From assembly GCA_947476295.1 (NCBI GenBank), contig CANJQC010000034.1, forward strand, positions 1 to 45,516: 45,516 nucleotides of DNA, written 5' to 3'. Position numbers and translations under genes: made by a program. The notes below the pieces were generated by a model. The model was not told the DNA's origin and did no database searches. It worked only from the letters and a program-made list of their open reading frames with translations. The DNA comes from Planctomycetaceae bacterium. Its GTDB lineage: Bacteria; Planctomycetota; Planctomycetia; Planctomycetales; Planctomycetaceae. The first letter of the stretch is position 1, and each line of letters opens with the position of its first letter. Positions 9,683 through 18,696 of the stretch are shown piece after piece.

Positions 9683-10881
9683 GATTGCTGAGACTCCGAT
9701 AACAGTGGAGGATTTGATGAATCCGCTCGTTGTAAAGACTGATCCGCGTGGGGCCGGTTCGATGGCTCAACTGCGGTACGAGGCGGATTTTGTCGGCTCG
9801 AAACACGGGAAACAGTAGTCGTTGCTATCTCGCGCAACTGTCTGTGCAGCACCTTCAGTCCCGGACCAACGAGGGTTTCTCTGAGAGCCACTCGTGTGCG
9901 ATACCAATTCGTCCGCAGCCAGCGGCGAACCACGTTGGTGTCCATGATCACCCGGCAGACTTCGTCAGCGCTGTTCGCGAAAGTAATCTTGTAATCTTCG
10001 TCGCCGACCCCAAAGTCAAAACGTGTTAGCCCGCGATGCGAAGCTTCGATTAACAAGCGTCGCAACAGAATTTTTCCTGGTGAGTACACCCCGAAGAATG
10101 GGTTGTAAGCCGGAAACCACCAGTGGCAGACCTGCCCGCTGATCAAACCATAATGAGCAGCCACAAGATCGTTGCCCGCGTACATCGCAGACAATACGGG
10201 TTGAAACTCACTGCTGGCGGGAACTTCAATCAGGTGATGCAGCAACTCGACAGGCCAGCCGGGTGCCAGCGTGTCAAGTTCTCTCGTGCGCAGATATTGA
10301 TCTCGTTTCCAGTCAATCAACTGCGTCAGTACTTTGCAGCAGGCTGTATGGAATTCAAAGCGAATCGGTCCGTATTCCCGGATCAGTTTGCGTTCCTTTC
10401 TCGCGAGTTGTTTCAGCTGGCAGGTGCCGGTTTGTTGCAGGCCGTTCTCCCAGGCCGCGTAGCCCATTGACAGATCGACATAGGGTGAACCTTTTGTGCG
10501 GATGACGTGCCGTTGAAAGTCCTGTCGCCAGTCAAACATTTTGGCACAAAAGAATCGTTGAATGCCTGCGGATCTCAAGATATCATCGGTACAGAAGTTC
10601 TCATGCGGGCCACTGATGATCCCCTGAAAGTCATTCAGGGATTCTCCTAACGCTGCTGGCTCGCCCGTGTCTGCCAGCTGAAACGGCAAAAACGCGACAG
10701 GTCGGCCGTTATCATTCGCCGCAATCACTTTCGCAGAGGCATTCACGTGAGCAACGGCCTGAGTAAACTCAGGCTGAAAGAAGGGACTACGAAGTGCCGG
10801 GTTGCTGCGCACCATCTCCCGCCACGCCAGAATTTCTTCGGCGGTCAACTGGTCAGGTGTGATGGTACGGGTCGAAAGCAT
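9679..10881 (-). CDS. FemAB-like / GNAT acetyltransferase (BioF2-like), paralogue
   Basis: 400 residues from ATG 10881. It has the same architecture as its downstream neighbour: an N-terminal 'NPALRSPFFQPEFTQAVAHV', a central 'HYGLISGQVCHWWFPAYNPF' and the signature 'RFDFGVGDEDYKITFANSAD'. The last 45 residues are a hydrophilic, Ser/Pro-rich tail that the neighbour lacks. The two genes look like a tandem duplication that has diverged. Likely role: modification of an EPS precursor or polymer with an acyl or aminoacyl group (inference from family and context). The start codon directly abuts the TAA of a short open frame (10882-11058). Confidence 0.87.
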   Translation of the reverse strand: MLSTRTITPDQLTAEEILAWREMVRSNPALRSPFFQPEFTQAVAHVNASAKVIAANDNGRPVAFLPFQLADTGEPAALGESLNDFQGIISGPHENFCTDDILRSAGIQRFFCAKMFDWRQDFQRHVIRTKGSPYVDLSMGYAAWENGLQQTGTCQLKQLARKERKLIREYGPIRFEFHTACCKVLTQLIDWKRDQYLRTRELDTLAPGWPVELLHHLIEVPASSEFQPVLSAMYAGNDLVAAHYGLISGQVCHWWFPAYNPFFGVYSPGKILLRRLLIEASHRGLTRFDFGVGDEDYKITFANSADEVCRVIMDTNVVRRWLRTNWYRTRVALRETLVGPGLKVLHRQLREIATTTVSRVSSRQNPPRTAVEPSNRPHADQSLQRADSSNPPLLSESQQS

Positions 10882-11058
10882 TTAGGTTGCAGAAGAAGTT
10901 TGTTTAAATTTCAAAGTGCCCATACTGTCGTCTTTGTCCAATTCAATTCCGAAAAAGACGCTCGCGCTGCTGCCCAGGTGAGTTGCAGAACGTCCTGCGT
11001 GCAAGTTGAAGCTGGCGAGTTTTTCTTTAGTCAGTATCTCAGTATCAATGACATCGTT
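10882..11058 (-). other. Gap in EPS operon with an unexplained open frame
   Basis: This 176-nt gap interrupts an operon whose other junctions are overlaps or gaps of less than 20 nt. One minus-strand frame is open through the whole gap, overlaps the end of the flippase gene and stops with TAA (10882-10884) immediately before the ATG of the FemAB-like gene. It reads '...LTKEKLASFNLHAG...' and '...FFGIELDKDDSMGTLKF...'; the last part recalls the end of an acyl carrier protein, but there is no DSL motif and no good start codon. It may be a decayed gene or chance. Confidence 0.25.
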
Positions 11059-12629
11059 CAGACGCCTTCCGTTTTTACAAACAGACGGATGGGTCTGTAT
11101 TTCATCAGTTCCGGAAACATACTTCCGATATCCAGCGCTGGCAGGCCACCGACCAGCACAACCGCAGTTCCAGCGATCGTCGCTGCGAATCGAACGATAA
11201 GCGTGTCCTCAGTAATGCTCGGCATCAGCGATGCGATGATCGTCACCTGCATCATGACAAAGAAGAGTCGCAGGCAGGTCCAGTCAACTTCCTTCAGCAG
11301 CTTCATTCTAAAGATGGTGATCTGATTACCAATGGGACGCATCAGCAAGATGATGACAGTGGTGACCGCTCCGCCTGCAACTCCCCAACGAGGAACCAAC
11401 CACAGGTTGAGACCAATGCCTGCAATGACGGTGATGATATCCGTCAGGAAAATTCGACCGACGTGTCCATGGGCTTTCAGAATTTCGTAGTTGAATCCAA
11501 CGATTGCATTCAGATAAAAGCCCAAAGCCAGCAGCGCCAGAATGATGGAGGAATCCGCGTATTGCGGTCCGAACAGAGTGACAGTGATGAATTTTGAAAG
11601 GCAGACGCAGGGCAGAAACAACGGAAAAGTTCCGACTGCGATCCACGCTGAGGTCCGCCAGAAGACCTGATCAATGGAAGCCGTTTCACCTCGAGCATAC
11701 ATGCGCGAAATGGCCGGGCCAAACAGCAATCGAAAGCTGTCGGCCACAAACGTGTTGAGTCGAGCGACCGGCAGAACGGCCTGGAATCCGGCAACACTAA
11801 TCGCTCCATGACAGAATTCCAGCACCAGCGTCACCAGCGAACCACGGACAATGACCAGCAGGTCTGTGGACAACAACGGGAAACTGAAGCCAAACACCTG
11901 TCGGGCGGGAACGTCGATTTTGTCACGCCGAAAATATTGCAGCAGATTCGCATTCTTCAAGATCTTCCACAGCACTACAAAGGAATACCATGTTCCGATT
12001 GTGCCGCAAACGACGAACGATATTGCCAGCATTCGCACATCCGTATGAGCGAAGATCAGCGGAACAACGGCAAGCACCTTCAGCAGCGGAGCGATCAGAT
12101 GCCGTCGGACAAACAGTTCTTTAGGCTTTGCAAACGTGGCGTACAATTCGTCAAAGATTGAATCGACGGCTTTCAGTGGAACCAACAGAATCAGGATCAG
12201 CATTAGTGACATCGACAGCGGATCGCGGACCAGATTCGCACTGATGTATCCCTGAGCTCCGAGAACCAGCAGCACCACACCGATGCCAATGCCCGTGACG
12301 CAGCACAGCGTCAACGCGACCGTCCCTGCCATCTTTCCGAATTCATGTTTCTCCTGAAATACCGGCGCAAAGCGGTTCAGTGTGCGTCCCAGCCCGAAGA
12401 CCGCGACGCTGGCTCCCATCGATGCGATCGACAGGCCGTATGCGAACGCTCCGTAATCGGCCTTCATCAGATAGCGAACGGTGATGACCTGCACGATGAA
12501 GTTCAGCACCATCGCGATCACACGACCGACCGTCAGCAGCGACGATCCGCGGATCAGCTTCTTTGTCTGCGACGAAGACCTGCCGTGGCCGCCTAGATTC
12601 GTCCCGCTTTGTTGTTCGATTGCCATCAT
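11058..12629 (-). CDS. Oligosaccharide flippase (Wzx-type, MVF/MOP superfamily)
   Basis: 523 residues with 12-14 hydrophobic segments spread over the whole length. The N-terminus ('KKLIRGSSLLTVGRVIAMVL' then 'VRYLMKADYGAFAYGLSI') is typical of polysaccharide flippases: a short cytoplasmic lead, first helix, then the 'R.L....YG.F' motif. Wzx proteins move lipid-linked repeat units across the inner membrane for polymerisation. The ATG pair at 12629/12626 overlaps the stop of the ligase/polymerase gene (12626-12629, ATGA), indicating translational coupling. It is in the expected place between the polymerase and the modifying enzymes. Confidence 0.92.
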   Translation of the reverse strand: MMAIEQQSGTNLGGHGRSSSQTKKLIRGSSLLTVGRVIAMVLNFIVQVITVRYLMKADYGAFAYGLSIASMGASVAVFGLGRTLNRFAPVFQEKHEFGKMAGTVALTLCCVTGIGIGVVLLVLGAQGYISANLVRDPLSMSLMLILILLVPLKAVDSIFDELYATFAKPKELFVRRHLIAPLLKVLAVVPLIFAHTDVRMLAISFVVCGTIGTWYSFVVLWKILKNANLLQYFRRDKIDVPARQVFGFSFPLLSTDLLVIVRGSLVTLVLEFCHGAISVAGFQAVLPVARLNTFVADSFRLLFGPAISRMYARGETASIDQVFWRTSAWIAVGTFPLFLPCVCLSKFITVTLFGPQYADSSIILALLALGFYLNAIVGFNYEILKAHGHVGRIFLTDIITVIAGIGLNLWLVPRWGVAGGAVTTVIILLMRPIGNQITIFRMKLLKEVDWTCLRLFFVMMQVTIIASLMPSITEDTLIVRFAATIAGTAVVLVGGLPALDIGSMFPELMKYRPIRLFVKTEGV

Positions 12630-14125
12630 GCAATGGCCGCCTGCGCATCAGGAGTCGTCCGTTTGTTCGACATGCGAGCCACGCACGTGGCGGCGTCTGT
12701 CATGGCCAGCATCAGCCAGAAGTACCGCACGTAAGACATGTGCAAAAAGATTCCCATCACGAGATATCCCGTCATTGCCAGCAGAAACGCCGACACGGTT
12801 TGTTCAAGTTCCCGTTCGGAATCCATGATCTGAGACCGAGTCCGCAGCAACGACAGAATCGTCGCCGCAAGCATGCTTAGGAACAGCATCATGCCGGGGA
12901 GTCCGGTCTCCGCAGGGATTTCCAGGAACATGCAGTGAGTTTGCCGCGAACCCTCCAGAGCTCGCAGTCCACCGATCTGTCCATATTCACGGGTGTATTC
13001 GCCGGACATATCCGGACCAACACCGAACACCGGATGATCGATTGCCATTCGTGCGGCAGCCAGCATTTCCGTAACCCGTCCTCGAATAGCTCCGTCCGGT
13101 TCTTCCTGAGTGGATGAGGCTCCGAAGATACCGAGAGCCGTTGGGACCGTCGCCAGTCGTGTTCTGTATTGAGGCACTGCGAGCAGCAAGACCAGTCCAC
13201 CAATTCCCAGCAGTCCAACCTGTTTCGGTGAGACGAACTTCAATGCGAGCCCGACCATTGACATCAGCACGAAGGCAATGGCACCGCTTCTTGAAAACGT
13301 CAGCGCACAGCCCATGGCGATCAACATTGCCGAAACCATGGCAACAGAACGCAGGCCGACGTTGCGTTCGATCCAGAATCGCGACAACGCCAGGGGAATC
13401 AGCATCAGCATCACCTGAGCATAACGGTTCTCTTCACCGATTGGACCGGTCAGACGTCGCTGATGCACGGTTCCGCGTCCTTCCGCGACCTGAAATCCTG
13501 CGCCATCGGACAGTTGTCCAAAGCCACCAAGGTCAGAATCAAACGATCTTGTCGTCTGTTGGTAGACGGAAATACCTCCCATGAAAGTGCCAGCCGCGAT
13601 CAGAGCCCAAACACTTGTCCTGAGGATCCTGGATGAACGCACGACGTTCGTGATTAGAACATACATCAGCAGCCCTTCGAACACCGTGCTCATCACCCCT
13701 TCAATGGCCTGGTCGGGTGCTCTGGAGAACATGGCTGATAGCAGTTGCCAGCCGACAAACGCAAGAATCCACGGCAAAGCGGGCCCCAAAACAATCCGCT
13801 GTCGCAGCAGAACAATGTTGTAGAGCAAAGGAATGATCAGCGGCGCGGGAGCGAGCATCGCGGCGATTGACGGCACACCATGGAAGTGGACCGCCACAAC
13901 CATGGCATTCGAGTAGATCAGGAACAGCACCACCGGGATGGTGGCATCGGGTCGAGCCAGTACAGACACCGCAGCGGGAACCGCAAGGACCGCCGCAAGT
14001 GCGACCAGCGGCTGTCCTTCCATCACGGCACCCACGGCAATCAACCCGGCGCATAGGAACGCTAACGCGATCGCCATGAGGCGACCGTCGATGCGAACAG
14101 CCGAACTGTCCAGTGGTATTGACAT
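12626..14125 (-). CDS. O-antigen ligase / Wzy-type polymerase family protein
   Basis: 499 residues from ATG 14125, with about ten or more membrane segments and one large external loop near residues 340-420. That loop contains 'RQTHCMFLEIPAETGLPGMM', which matches the H-N/x-x-x-L-x-x-x-x-E-x-G-x-x-G pattern of the Wzy_C/WaaL family. In a locus with a flippase and a co-polymerase the more likely role is polymerising repeat units in the periplasm, rather than ligating to lipid A; this is inferred. It starts 3 nt after the end of the GT2 gene. Confidence 0.88.
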   Translation of the reverse strand: MSIPLDSSAVRIDGRLMAIALAFLCAGLIAVGAVMEGQPLVALAAVLAVPAAVSVLARPDATIPVVLFLIYSNAMVVAVHFHGVPSIAAMLAPAPLIIPLLYNIVLLRQRIVLGPALPWILAFVGWQLLSAMFSRAPDQAIEGVMSTVFEGLLMYVLITNVVRSSRILRTSVWALIAAGTFMGGISVYQQTTRSFDSDLGGFGQLSDGAGFQVAEGRGTVHQRRLTGPIGEENRYAQVMLMLIPLALSRFWIERNVGLRSVAMVSAMLIAMGCALTFSRSGAIAFVLMSMVGLALKFVSPKQVGLLGIGGLVLLLAVPQYRTRLATVPTALGIFGASSTQEEPDGAIRGRVTEMLAAARMAIDHPVFGVGPDMSGEYTREYGQIGGLRALEGSRQTHCMFLEIPAETGLPGMMLFLSMLAATILSLLRTRSQIMDSERELEQTVSAFLLAMTGYLVMGIFLHMSYVRYFWLMLAMTDAATCVARMSNKRTTPDAQAAIA

Positions 14126-14128
14126 GAA

Positions 14129-15319
14129 TCAGTTTTCGGTAGCGACTGTCAGGGACTTTGTATCGAATTCCGCTCGCTGTGGTTCCCACAAGACGACTCG
14201 TTTTCCGCACAGCGATTTGTACGTCGCAATCAGGCACGCAAAGTTGACCATGCAGAAAAAGAAAGGCAGTGACAGCGGCTTCTTGCGGCCGAGTTTCGTT
14301 CCATTCAAAAGCCCGCCGAACAACGCTGCGACATAAAAGGACACCTGCCCGGCCGCCGCCAGCAGATAGAAGAGCGAGGTTTGAGCAAGCAATACACTGG
14401 TGCCAAGTAACATCAACAGCGGAAACACCATCTGGCGACGCAGGACTTTGTGTGAAAACAACTGTACAGAATAGAAGCCGTAACGCAGCGGATTCAGCAG
14501 AGTCCGCATCTGCAGGACACCGCGAAGACCGCGAGTGATGATGCGAACCTTGCGACCGAATTCCACACCGCTGCTGACAGCGACCGGTTCGTACGAAGCG
14601 GCATTGACTTCGAAAACCAACCGATAGCCTTTGGCGATGACTGCCGTTGATGTCGCAAAGTCGTCGGTCACGCCTTCGGGTACTGTGGTAAAGAGCGAAC
14701 GGCGAATCGCGTAGATCGCTCCGGTCGCTGATGTGACGCTTCCGGCGAAGCTCTGCCAGTGTTTCATGCGGCGGTCGAAGTTCCAATAGCTGCGTTCACC
14801 GGCGTCTGCCGTAGATTGGCTATCGCCTTTGGAATACCGCTGGTCTCCGGCCACTCCGCCAACCGTCGGATCTGCAAATGGTCTTACGAGGGCCGTGAGC
14901 GCATCTTTGCCGAACATGCTGTTGGCGTCTGAGAAGACCAAGATCTCACCAGTGCAATGTTCAACACTCGCATTCAACGCCGCGGCTTTACCAGCGCGGG
15001 GAAGGTTTAGCACCGTGAGTCGCGGTTCGTCGAAAGTCTTCAGAATCTCGATTGTCCGGTCACTTGAACCGTCCGACGCGACAACAATCTGCACCAGTTC
15101 GCCCGGGTAGTCGAGTGCCAGCATGTTGCGAACTTTATCGCCAATGCTGTCTTCTTCATTGTGGGCGGCAATCAACACACTGACTGTTGGCGTAACGTCG
15201 CTGCGGGTGTGCGGGCGGCGACACATCCAGCTTCGCAGCCACGACAGCAACGGGAAACCGATGTAGGTGTAGAGTATGACACCGACGGCGCTCCAGAACA
15301 GAATTTCGTTCACATTCAT
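14129..15319 (-). CDS. Glycosyltransferase family 2, membrane-bound
   Basis: 396 residues. One N-terminal membrane segment (residues 6-26) is followed by a GT-A catalytic domain: 'VSVLIAAHNEEDSIGDKV' at about 47-64, 'VVASDGSSDRTIEIL' at about 80-93, the metal-binding DxD-like 'VFSDANSM' near 131, and 'VTDDFATS' as the likely acceptor/base region. Three or so C-terminal membrane segments follow. It resembles processive or monofunctional GT2 enzymes that add sugars to undecaprenyl-linked intermediates. Its ATG overlaps the stop of the GT4 gene (15316-15319). Confidence 0.92.
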   Translation of the reverse strand: MNVNEILFWSAVGVILYTYIGFPLLSWLRSWMCRRPHTRSDVTPTVSVLIAAHNEEDSIGDKVRNMLALDYPGELVQIVVASDGSSDRTIEILKTFDEPRLTVLNLPRAGKAAALNASVEHCTGEILVFSDANSMFGKDALTALVRPFADPTVGGVAGDQRYSKGDSQSTADAGERSYWNFDRRMKHWQSFAGSVTSATGAIYAIRRSLFTTVPEGVTDDFATSTAVIAKGYRLVFEVNAASYEPVAVSSGVEFGRKVRIITRGLRGVLQMRTLLNPLRYGFYSVQLFSHKVLRRQMVFPLLMLLGTSVLLAQTSLFYLLAAAGQVSFYVAALFGGLLNGTKLGRKKPLSLPFFFCMVNFACLIATYKSLCGKRVVLWEPQRAEFDTKSLTVATEN

Positions 15320-16680
15320 AGCGTCACCTCTTCGAGGACATGCGATTTTGGCGATGCGGCAGTTGGTGCGTATTGAACGCTATGGTGGTAATTCATTGGC
15401 GCTTTTCCGCCACAGATGTGACTCAGAACTTTGCGAACGCCCGCATCTAGGCAGAAGTGATCTTCAACCGTTTTTTGTCCTGCGGCTCCGAATCGTCTCC
15501 TCAGGTCGGCATCCTCACACAATCGCTGCAGAGCTGCCGCAATCGCCGCCGTGTCGCCAGGTTCGGTCAACAGGCCGTTGACTTCGTGCTGCACCAATTC
15601 GGGGATTCCCGACAGGCGGCTGGAGATCACGGGAACTGCAGATGCCATACCTTCCATCAGCACGACGGGGATGCCTTCGCGACGTCCGTTCGCCGTTGGG
15701 ACGCTGGGTGTGACCAGAATGTCGGCGGCCTGCAGAAGTTGAATGATCTCATGCCGATCACGTCGTCCTTCGAAGACAACGACGTCAGTCAATCCCGCCT
15801 CAGCCACTTGGCGTTCCAGCATTTGCTGATCCGGGCCATCGCCGACAAGATGCAGTTTCATCTGCACGCCGTTTTCGGTCACCGTCTTGACGGCATCAAT
15901 CAGATAGGTCTGCCCTTTGACTTCGTGCAGCGTGCCTATGCACAGGACATGCAACAAGCCTGAACTCATGGCTGTCGCTGATGGTTGAACGGGACGGAAG
16001 TCGGCAGGGTTGACTCCGCAGTGAATGACCTTCACTTTGTCAGAATTCTGTTCGCCGGTGTCGTTTAGGATGGTTTGGCGGTTGTAATTCGAAATGGCGA
16101 CAACAAAAGCGGCGTCGCGAACCTTCTCGCTCAGCATATGGCGATCACGATGCAGATCCGATCCGTGCGCCACAAAACTGTAAGGGATGCCGCTGAATTG
16201 ATGGATGATCCATGCTGCGGCAGCCGGGTGACTCGCAAAATGAGCATGAATGTGATCGATCTTCAGTTGCCTCATGCGTCGAGCCAGCGTCACGCACGTC
16301 GGAAAGACGACCAACGCACCGACGAGGAATCGCCGGCAGCCGATATTGGCTCGCACGACTGTCCAAAAAGTTCCTAACCACAGCAGCGGATGAGTCAGCA
16401 GCATGCGGAGATTGTCGCGGACGATCTCCAGCGACATCAGTGGCAAAAAGTGAGCTCGATCGACAAAGTCCACAGCCTCGGGATGCATCTTCTTCGTTTT
16501 CTCACGCCGCAGCGGAAACACTTCGACGCGAGCGCCTGCTTCTTCGGCAGCCAGCATTTCGTACAGAATGAAGGTTTCCGTAATCTTTGGAAAACGGGAC
16601 ATCATGTAGGCCACACGAGGCGTAACGAACGCCTGTGACACGGACTCAGATGATTGATGATTGACTGCGATCACGTGCAA
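15316..16680 (-). CDS. Glycosyltransferase family 4 (WcaL/EpsF-like)
   Basis: 454 residues from TTG 16680; an in-frame GTG two codons later is also possible. GT-B fold: the N-terminal domain starts near 'RVAYMMSRFPKITETFILYE', typical of colanic-acid WcaL-like enzymes, with 'DHIHAHFASHPA' and 'FVAHGSDLHRD' following. The C-terminal domain has 'VLCIGTLHEVKGQTYLIDAV' and the E-x7-E sugar-nucleotide motif in 'EGIPVVLMEGMASAVPVISS'. It probably adds a hexose during repeat-unit assembly. It begins 18 nt after the co-polymerase gene and overlaps the GT2 gene by 4 nt. Confidence 0.93.
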   Translation of the reverse strand: MHVIAVNHQSSESVSQAFVTPRVAYMMSRFPKITETFILYEMLAAEEAGARVEVFPLRREKTKKMHPEAVDFVDRAHFLPLMSLEIVRDNLRMLLTHPLLWLGTFWTVVRANIGCRRFLVGALVVFPTCVTLARRMRQLKIDHIHAHFASHPAAAAWIIHQFSGIPYSFVAHGSDLHRDRHMLSEKVRDAAFVVAISNYNRQTILNDTGEQNSDKVKVIHCGVNPADFRPVQPSATAMSSGLLHVLCIGTLHEVKGQTYLIDAVKTVTENGVQMKLHLVGDGPDQQMLERQVAEAGLTDVVVFEGRRDRHEIIQLLQAADILVTPSVPTANGRREGIPVVLMEGMASAVPVISSRLSGIPELVQHEVNGLLTEPGDTAAIAAALQRLCEDADLRRRFGAAGQKTVEDHFCLDAGVRKVLSHICGGKAPMNYHHSVQYAPTAASPKSHVLEEVTL

Positions 16681-16698
16681 CTGCTTATCATGAAATAA

Positions 16699-18114
16699 CT
16701 ATACGGAGGGAGAAAATCTGGCAGACTGCGGTTGCCTTTGTTGCTGAGGCAGCAACGATCGAATCTGAGGGAGCGCGACAAGAAGAACGACGCCAAACAT
16801 CAGTCCCAGAAGTCCCGCGATACCCATCACAATGACAGGATTCGCGACGAAAGATCGTTCGCCCGGTGTTGGCGGTTCCAGTACGGACACAGCGATGCCG
16901 GCTCGACCGCCGGCGATGGCCTCGTCAACGATGTGCCACTGCTGCAGTTGAGCATGCACTGTTTCGTATGCCTCCTGTGCTCGATCAATGTCGGCCAGTT
17001 TCTGCGACTCCTTCTGCCGTGTGATTTCATCGAGATGGTTCATTCGCACATTTGTGTCGTACCGATCCTGCAGAGCCTGTTCCTGCAGACGCATGCTTTC
17101 CAGCGCCTGGCGGAGGATGCCTGGAGTTGTCTGAATCAGGCGATTCAGTTCGGCTTCTGCTGAGTCCGCATTGGTTCTGGCGGCCTGCAGTTCAGGGTGG
17201 TTTGGACCAAGCGCCTGCCGTAATTCCGCGAGTCGCGACTGGGCAAGTCGAAATCGATCCTCGACAGTGGTGGGATTCGGCATTCCTGTCCAGCCTTCGC
17301 CGTTCAAAGCAGCAAGTTCGCCTAGAACAGCATTCGCACTCGTCGTGTCCTGAGAAAGGTTCAATCCCATATCGCGGACTGCTCCCGGAGCCATCGTCAA
17401 CAGGTTATTTCCCTGAGGGCTGATGCGTGCGGCAATTCGTTCCAGCGTGATTCGCCGACTTTGAATTGTCGCCAGATTCTCATCAAGCCCGGCAAGAATA
17501 CGAGCCATCGCCACCGGATCCGCGCCAGGCGCCACATGTGACTGCATTAACTGGTCGAATTCTGCCTGCAATTCCCTGAGTGTGTTTTGCAGTTCAGTGT
17601 CACGGCCGGTCAGTGCCAGCATCAATTCGTGGTGTTCTTGCTTTTCTGTGCGGACCAGATACTCGCTATAGCTGACGACAAGAGCCTTCAGGAAATCGGC
17701 CGCTTTCTGAGCATTAACGTCCGTGTAGCGAATCAAAAGGATGCTGGTACCGACGAGCGGATCGACCTTCAGGTTTTTGGTCACGTTGACAAGTCGGCTG
17801 GACAGCATGTCAACGCTGATGCCTTTGTCAACTTGTTGAACAGCGGCTTCTATAACTGCGGGGCTCTGCATGATCTCTGATTGAGTCGGCAAAAATTCTT
17901 TGTCATGCGATGGCGAACCGGCTCGCCCGTTCAGGGCAACTTCTCGAGGTTCAACAATGATCTTCGCGCTGACTTCCTGATAGGGAGCAATGCTCGCCAG
18001 CAAAGCGGCTCCTGCCACCATGGCAAGGATGGTAGTCACTAGGACGGTTTTCCTGCCTCGCAGCAGCGCACTGAGGTCGATTGCTGGTTCAGGAGTGGTT
18101 TGCTGATTGATCAT
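16699..18114 (-). CDS. Wzz/GumC-type polysaccharide co-polymerase
   Basis: 471 residues. Membrane segments at about residues 24-44 and 425-450 flank a periplasmic domain rich in predicted coiled coil (about 150-385), the standard layout of chain-length determinants. The N-terminal 'SAKIIVEPREVALNG' and C-terminal 'SVLEPPTPGERSFVANPVIV' (proline-rich motif before the last helix) are typical of Wzz/GumC. The protein stops soon after the second helix, so there is no fused BY-kinase domain, and no separate kinase gene is present in the window. It is the first gene of the leftward EPS arm and sits opposite the sugar transferase across a 582-bp divergent region. Confidence 0.9.
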   Translation of the reverse strand: MINQQTTPEPAIDLSALLRGRKTVLVTTILAMVAGAALLASIAPYQEVSAKIIVEPREVALNGRAGSPSHDKEFLPTQSEIMQSPAVIEAAVQQVDKGISVDMLSSRLVNVTKNLKVDPLVGTSILLIRYTDVNAQKAADFLKALVVSYSEYLVRTEKQEHHELMLALTGRDTELQNTLRELQAEFDQLMQSHVAPGADPVAMARILAGLDENLATIQSRRITLERIAARISPQGNNLLTMAPGAVRDMGLNLSQDTTSANAVLGELAALNGEGWTGMPNPTTVEDRFRLAQSRLAELRQALGPNHPELQAARTNADSAEAELNRLIQTTPGILRQALESMRLQEQALQDRYDTNVRMNHLDEITRQKESQKLADIDRAQEAYETVHAQLQQWHIVDEAIAGGRAGIAVSVLEPPTPGERSFVANPVIVMGIAGLLGLMFGVVLLVALPQIRSLLPQQQRQPQSARFSPSV

Positions 18115-18696
18115 TCTGTCGTTCCGTAATGCAATTTCGTGCTGATTTCTGCCGTTCGGGGCGACGAGCTGCTGTGTATTTTGGGGAATGCTGACACGTG
18201 GATGATGAGGCCGCTTAAATTACGGATCAGATACCCTGCGTGCGCATATCCTCCCTGATGTTCCGTGTGGGAAACGTAGCACGCTCATTGGCGGACGTGG
18301 TCGCAGCACGGGCAATTCGGGGTTTGACGCGCGAGTGTTCAGGCACCTAACCCACATGATTCGCGTAACCCGCACCACCGGCGTCGAAACGATATCGACG
18401 CATTGAGTCAAAGTAGCCATCGGATCGACTGGCATTGTCAGAACCACCGAGCAGGCCCGAATCGGTTTTGGCCGAGGACCGTTCCTGATAGCCGTCGGAG
18501 TTTCAACTGATGATCCGTTCTGTGGTTAAAATGCAACCATCAATCTGTCACTCTCTTCACAGAAACCCTGTCAAAAAATCCTCCAGAGTCATACACTCAT
18601 GTTGACTCGGTTTTAAGTTTTTTTGGCAAAAGTATCTCCTTAACAACACGTTCACGCTTTATTTCCGACAGGCCTGCAGGGGGGACACAGCGCATC
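18115..18696. promoter_or_regulatory. Divergent intergenic region of the EPS locus
   Basis: 582 bp between the two divergent EPS arms; it must hold the promoters for both unless transcription enters from further away. The last 150 bp before the sugar transferase are AT-rich, with a TTGACT at 18602, but I could not pair it with a convincing -10. A G-rich ribosome-binding site (18679-18685) precedes ATG 18697. The left half contains an unexplained open frame, listed separately. Confidence 0.5.
18347..18502 (-). pseudogene. Possible C-terminal gene remnant, Gly/Ser/Tyr-rich
   Basis: A stop-to-stop frame of 51 codons with a protein-like reading ('GYQERSSAKTDSGLLGG', 'SRSDGYFDSMRRYRFDAGG') but no start codon near its beginning. 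It resembles the low-complexity tail of a secreted or surface protein. The rest of such a gene is not present, so it would be a remnant; chance cannot be excluded. Confidence 0.22.

Noticed and set aside
13701-14786. Long minus-strand frame (361 codons) across the ligase and GT2 genes
   Set aside because: It is out of frame with two clearly recognisable genes and has the Arg/Cys/Ser-rich composition of a shadow frame.
18602-18640. Sigma-70 promoter for the sugar transferase
   Set aside because: TTGACT is present but no -10 element lies at a 16-18 nt spacing.
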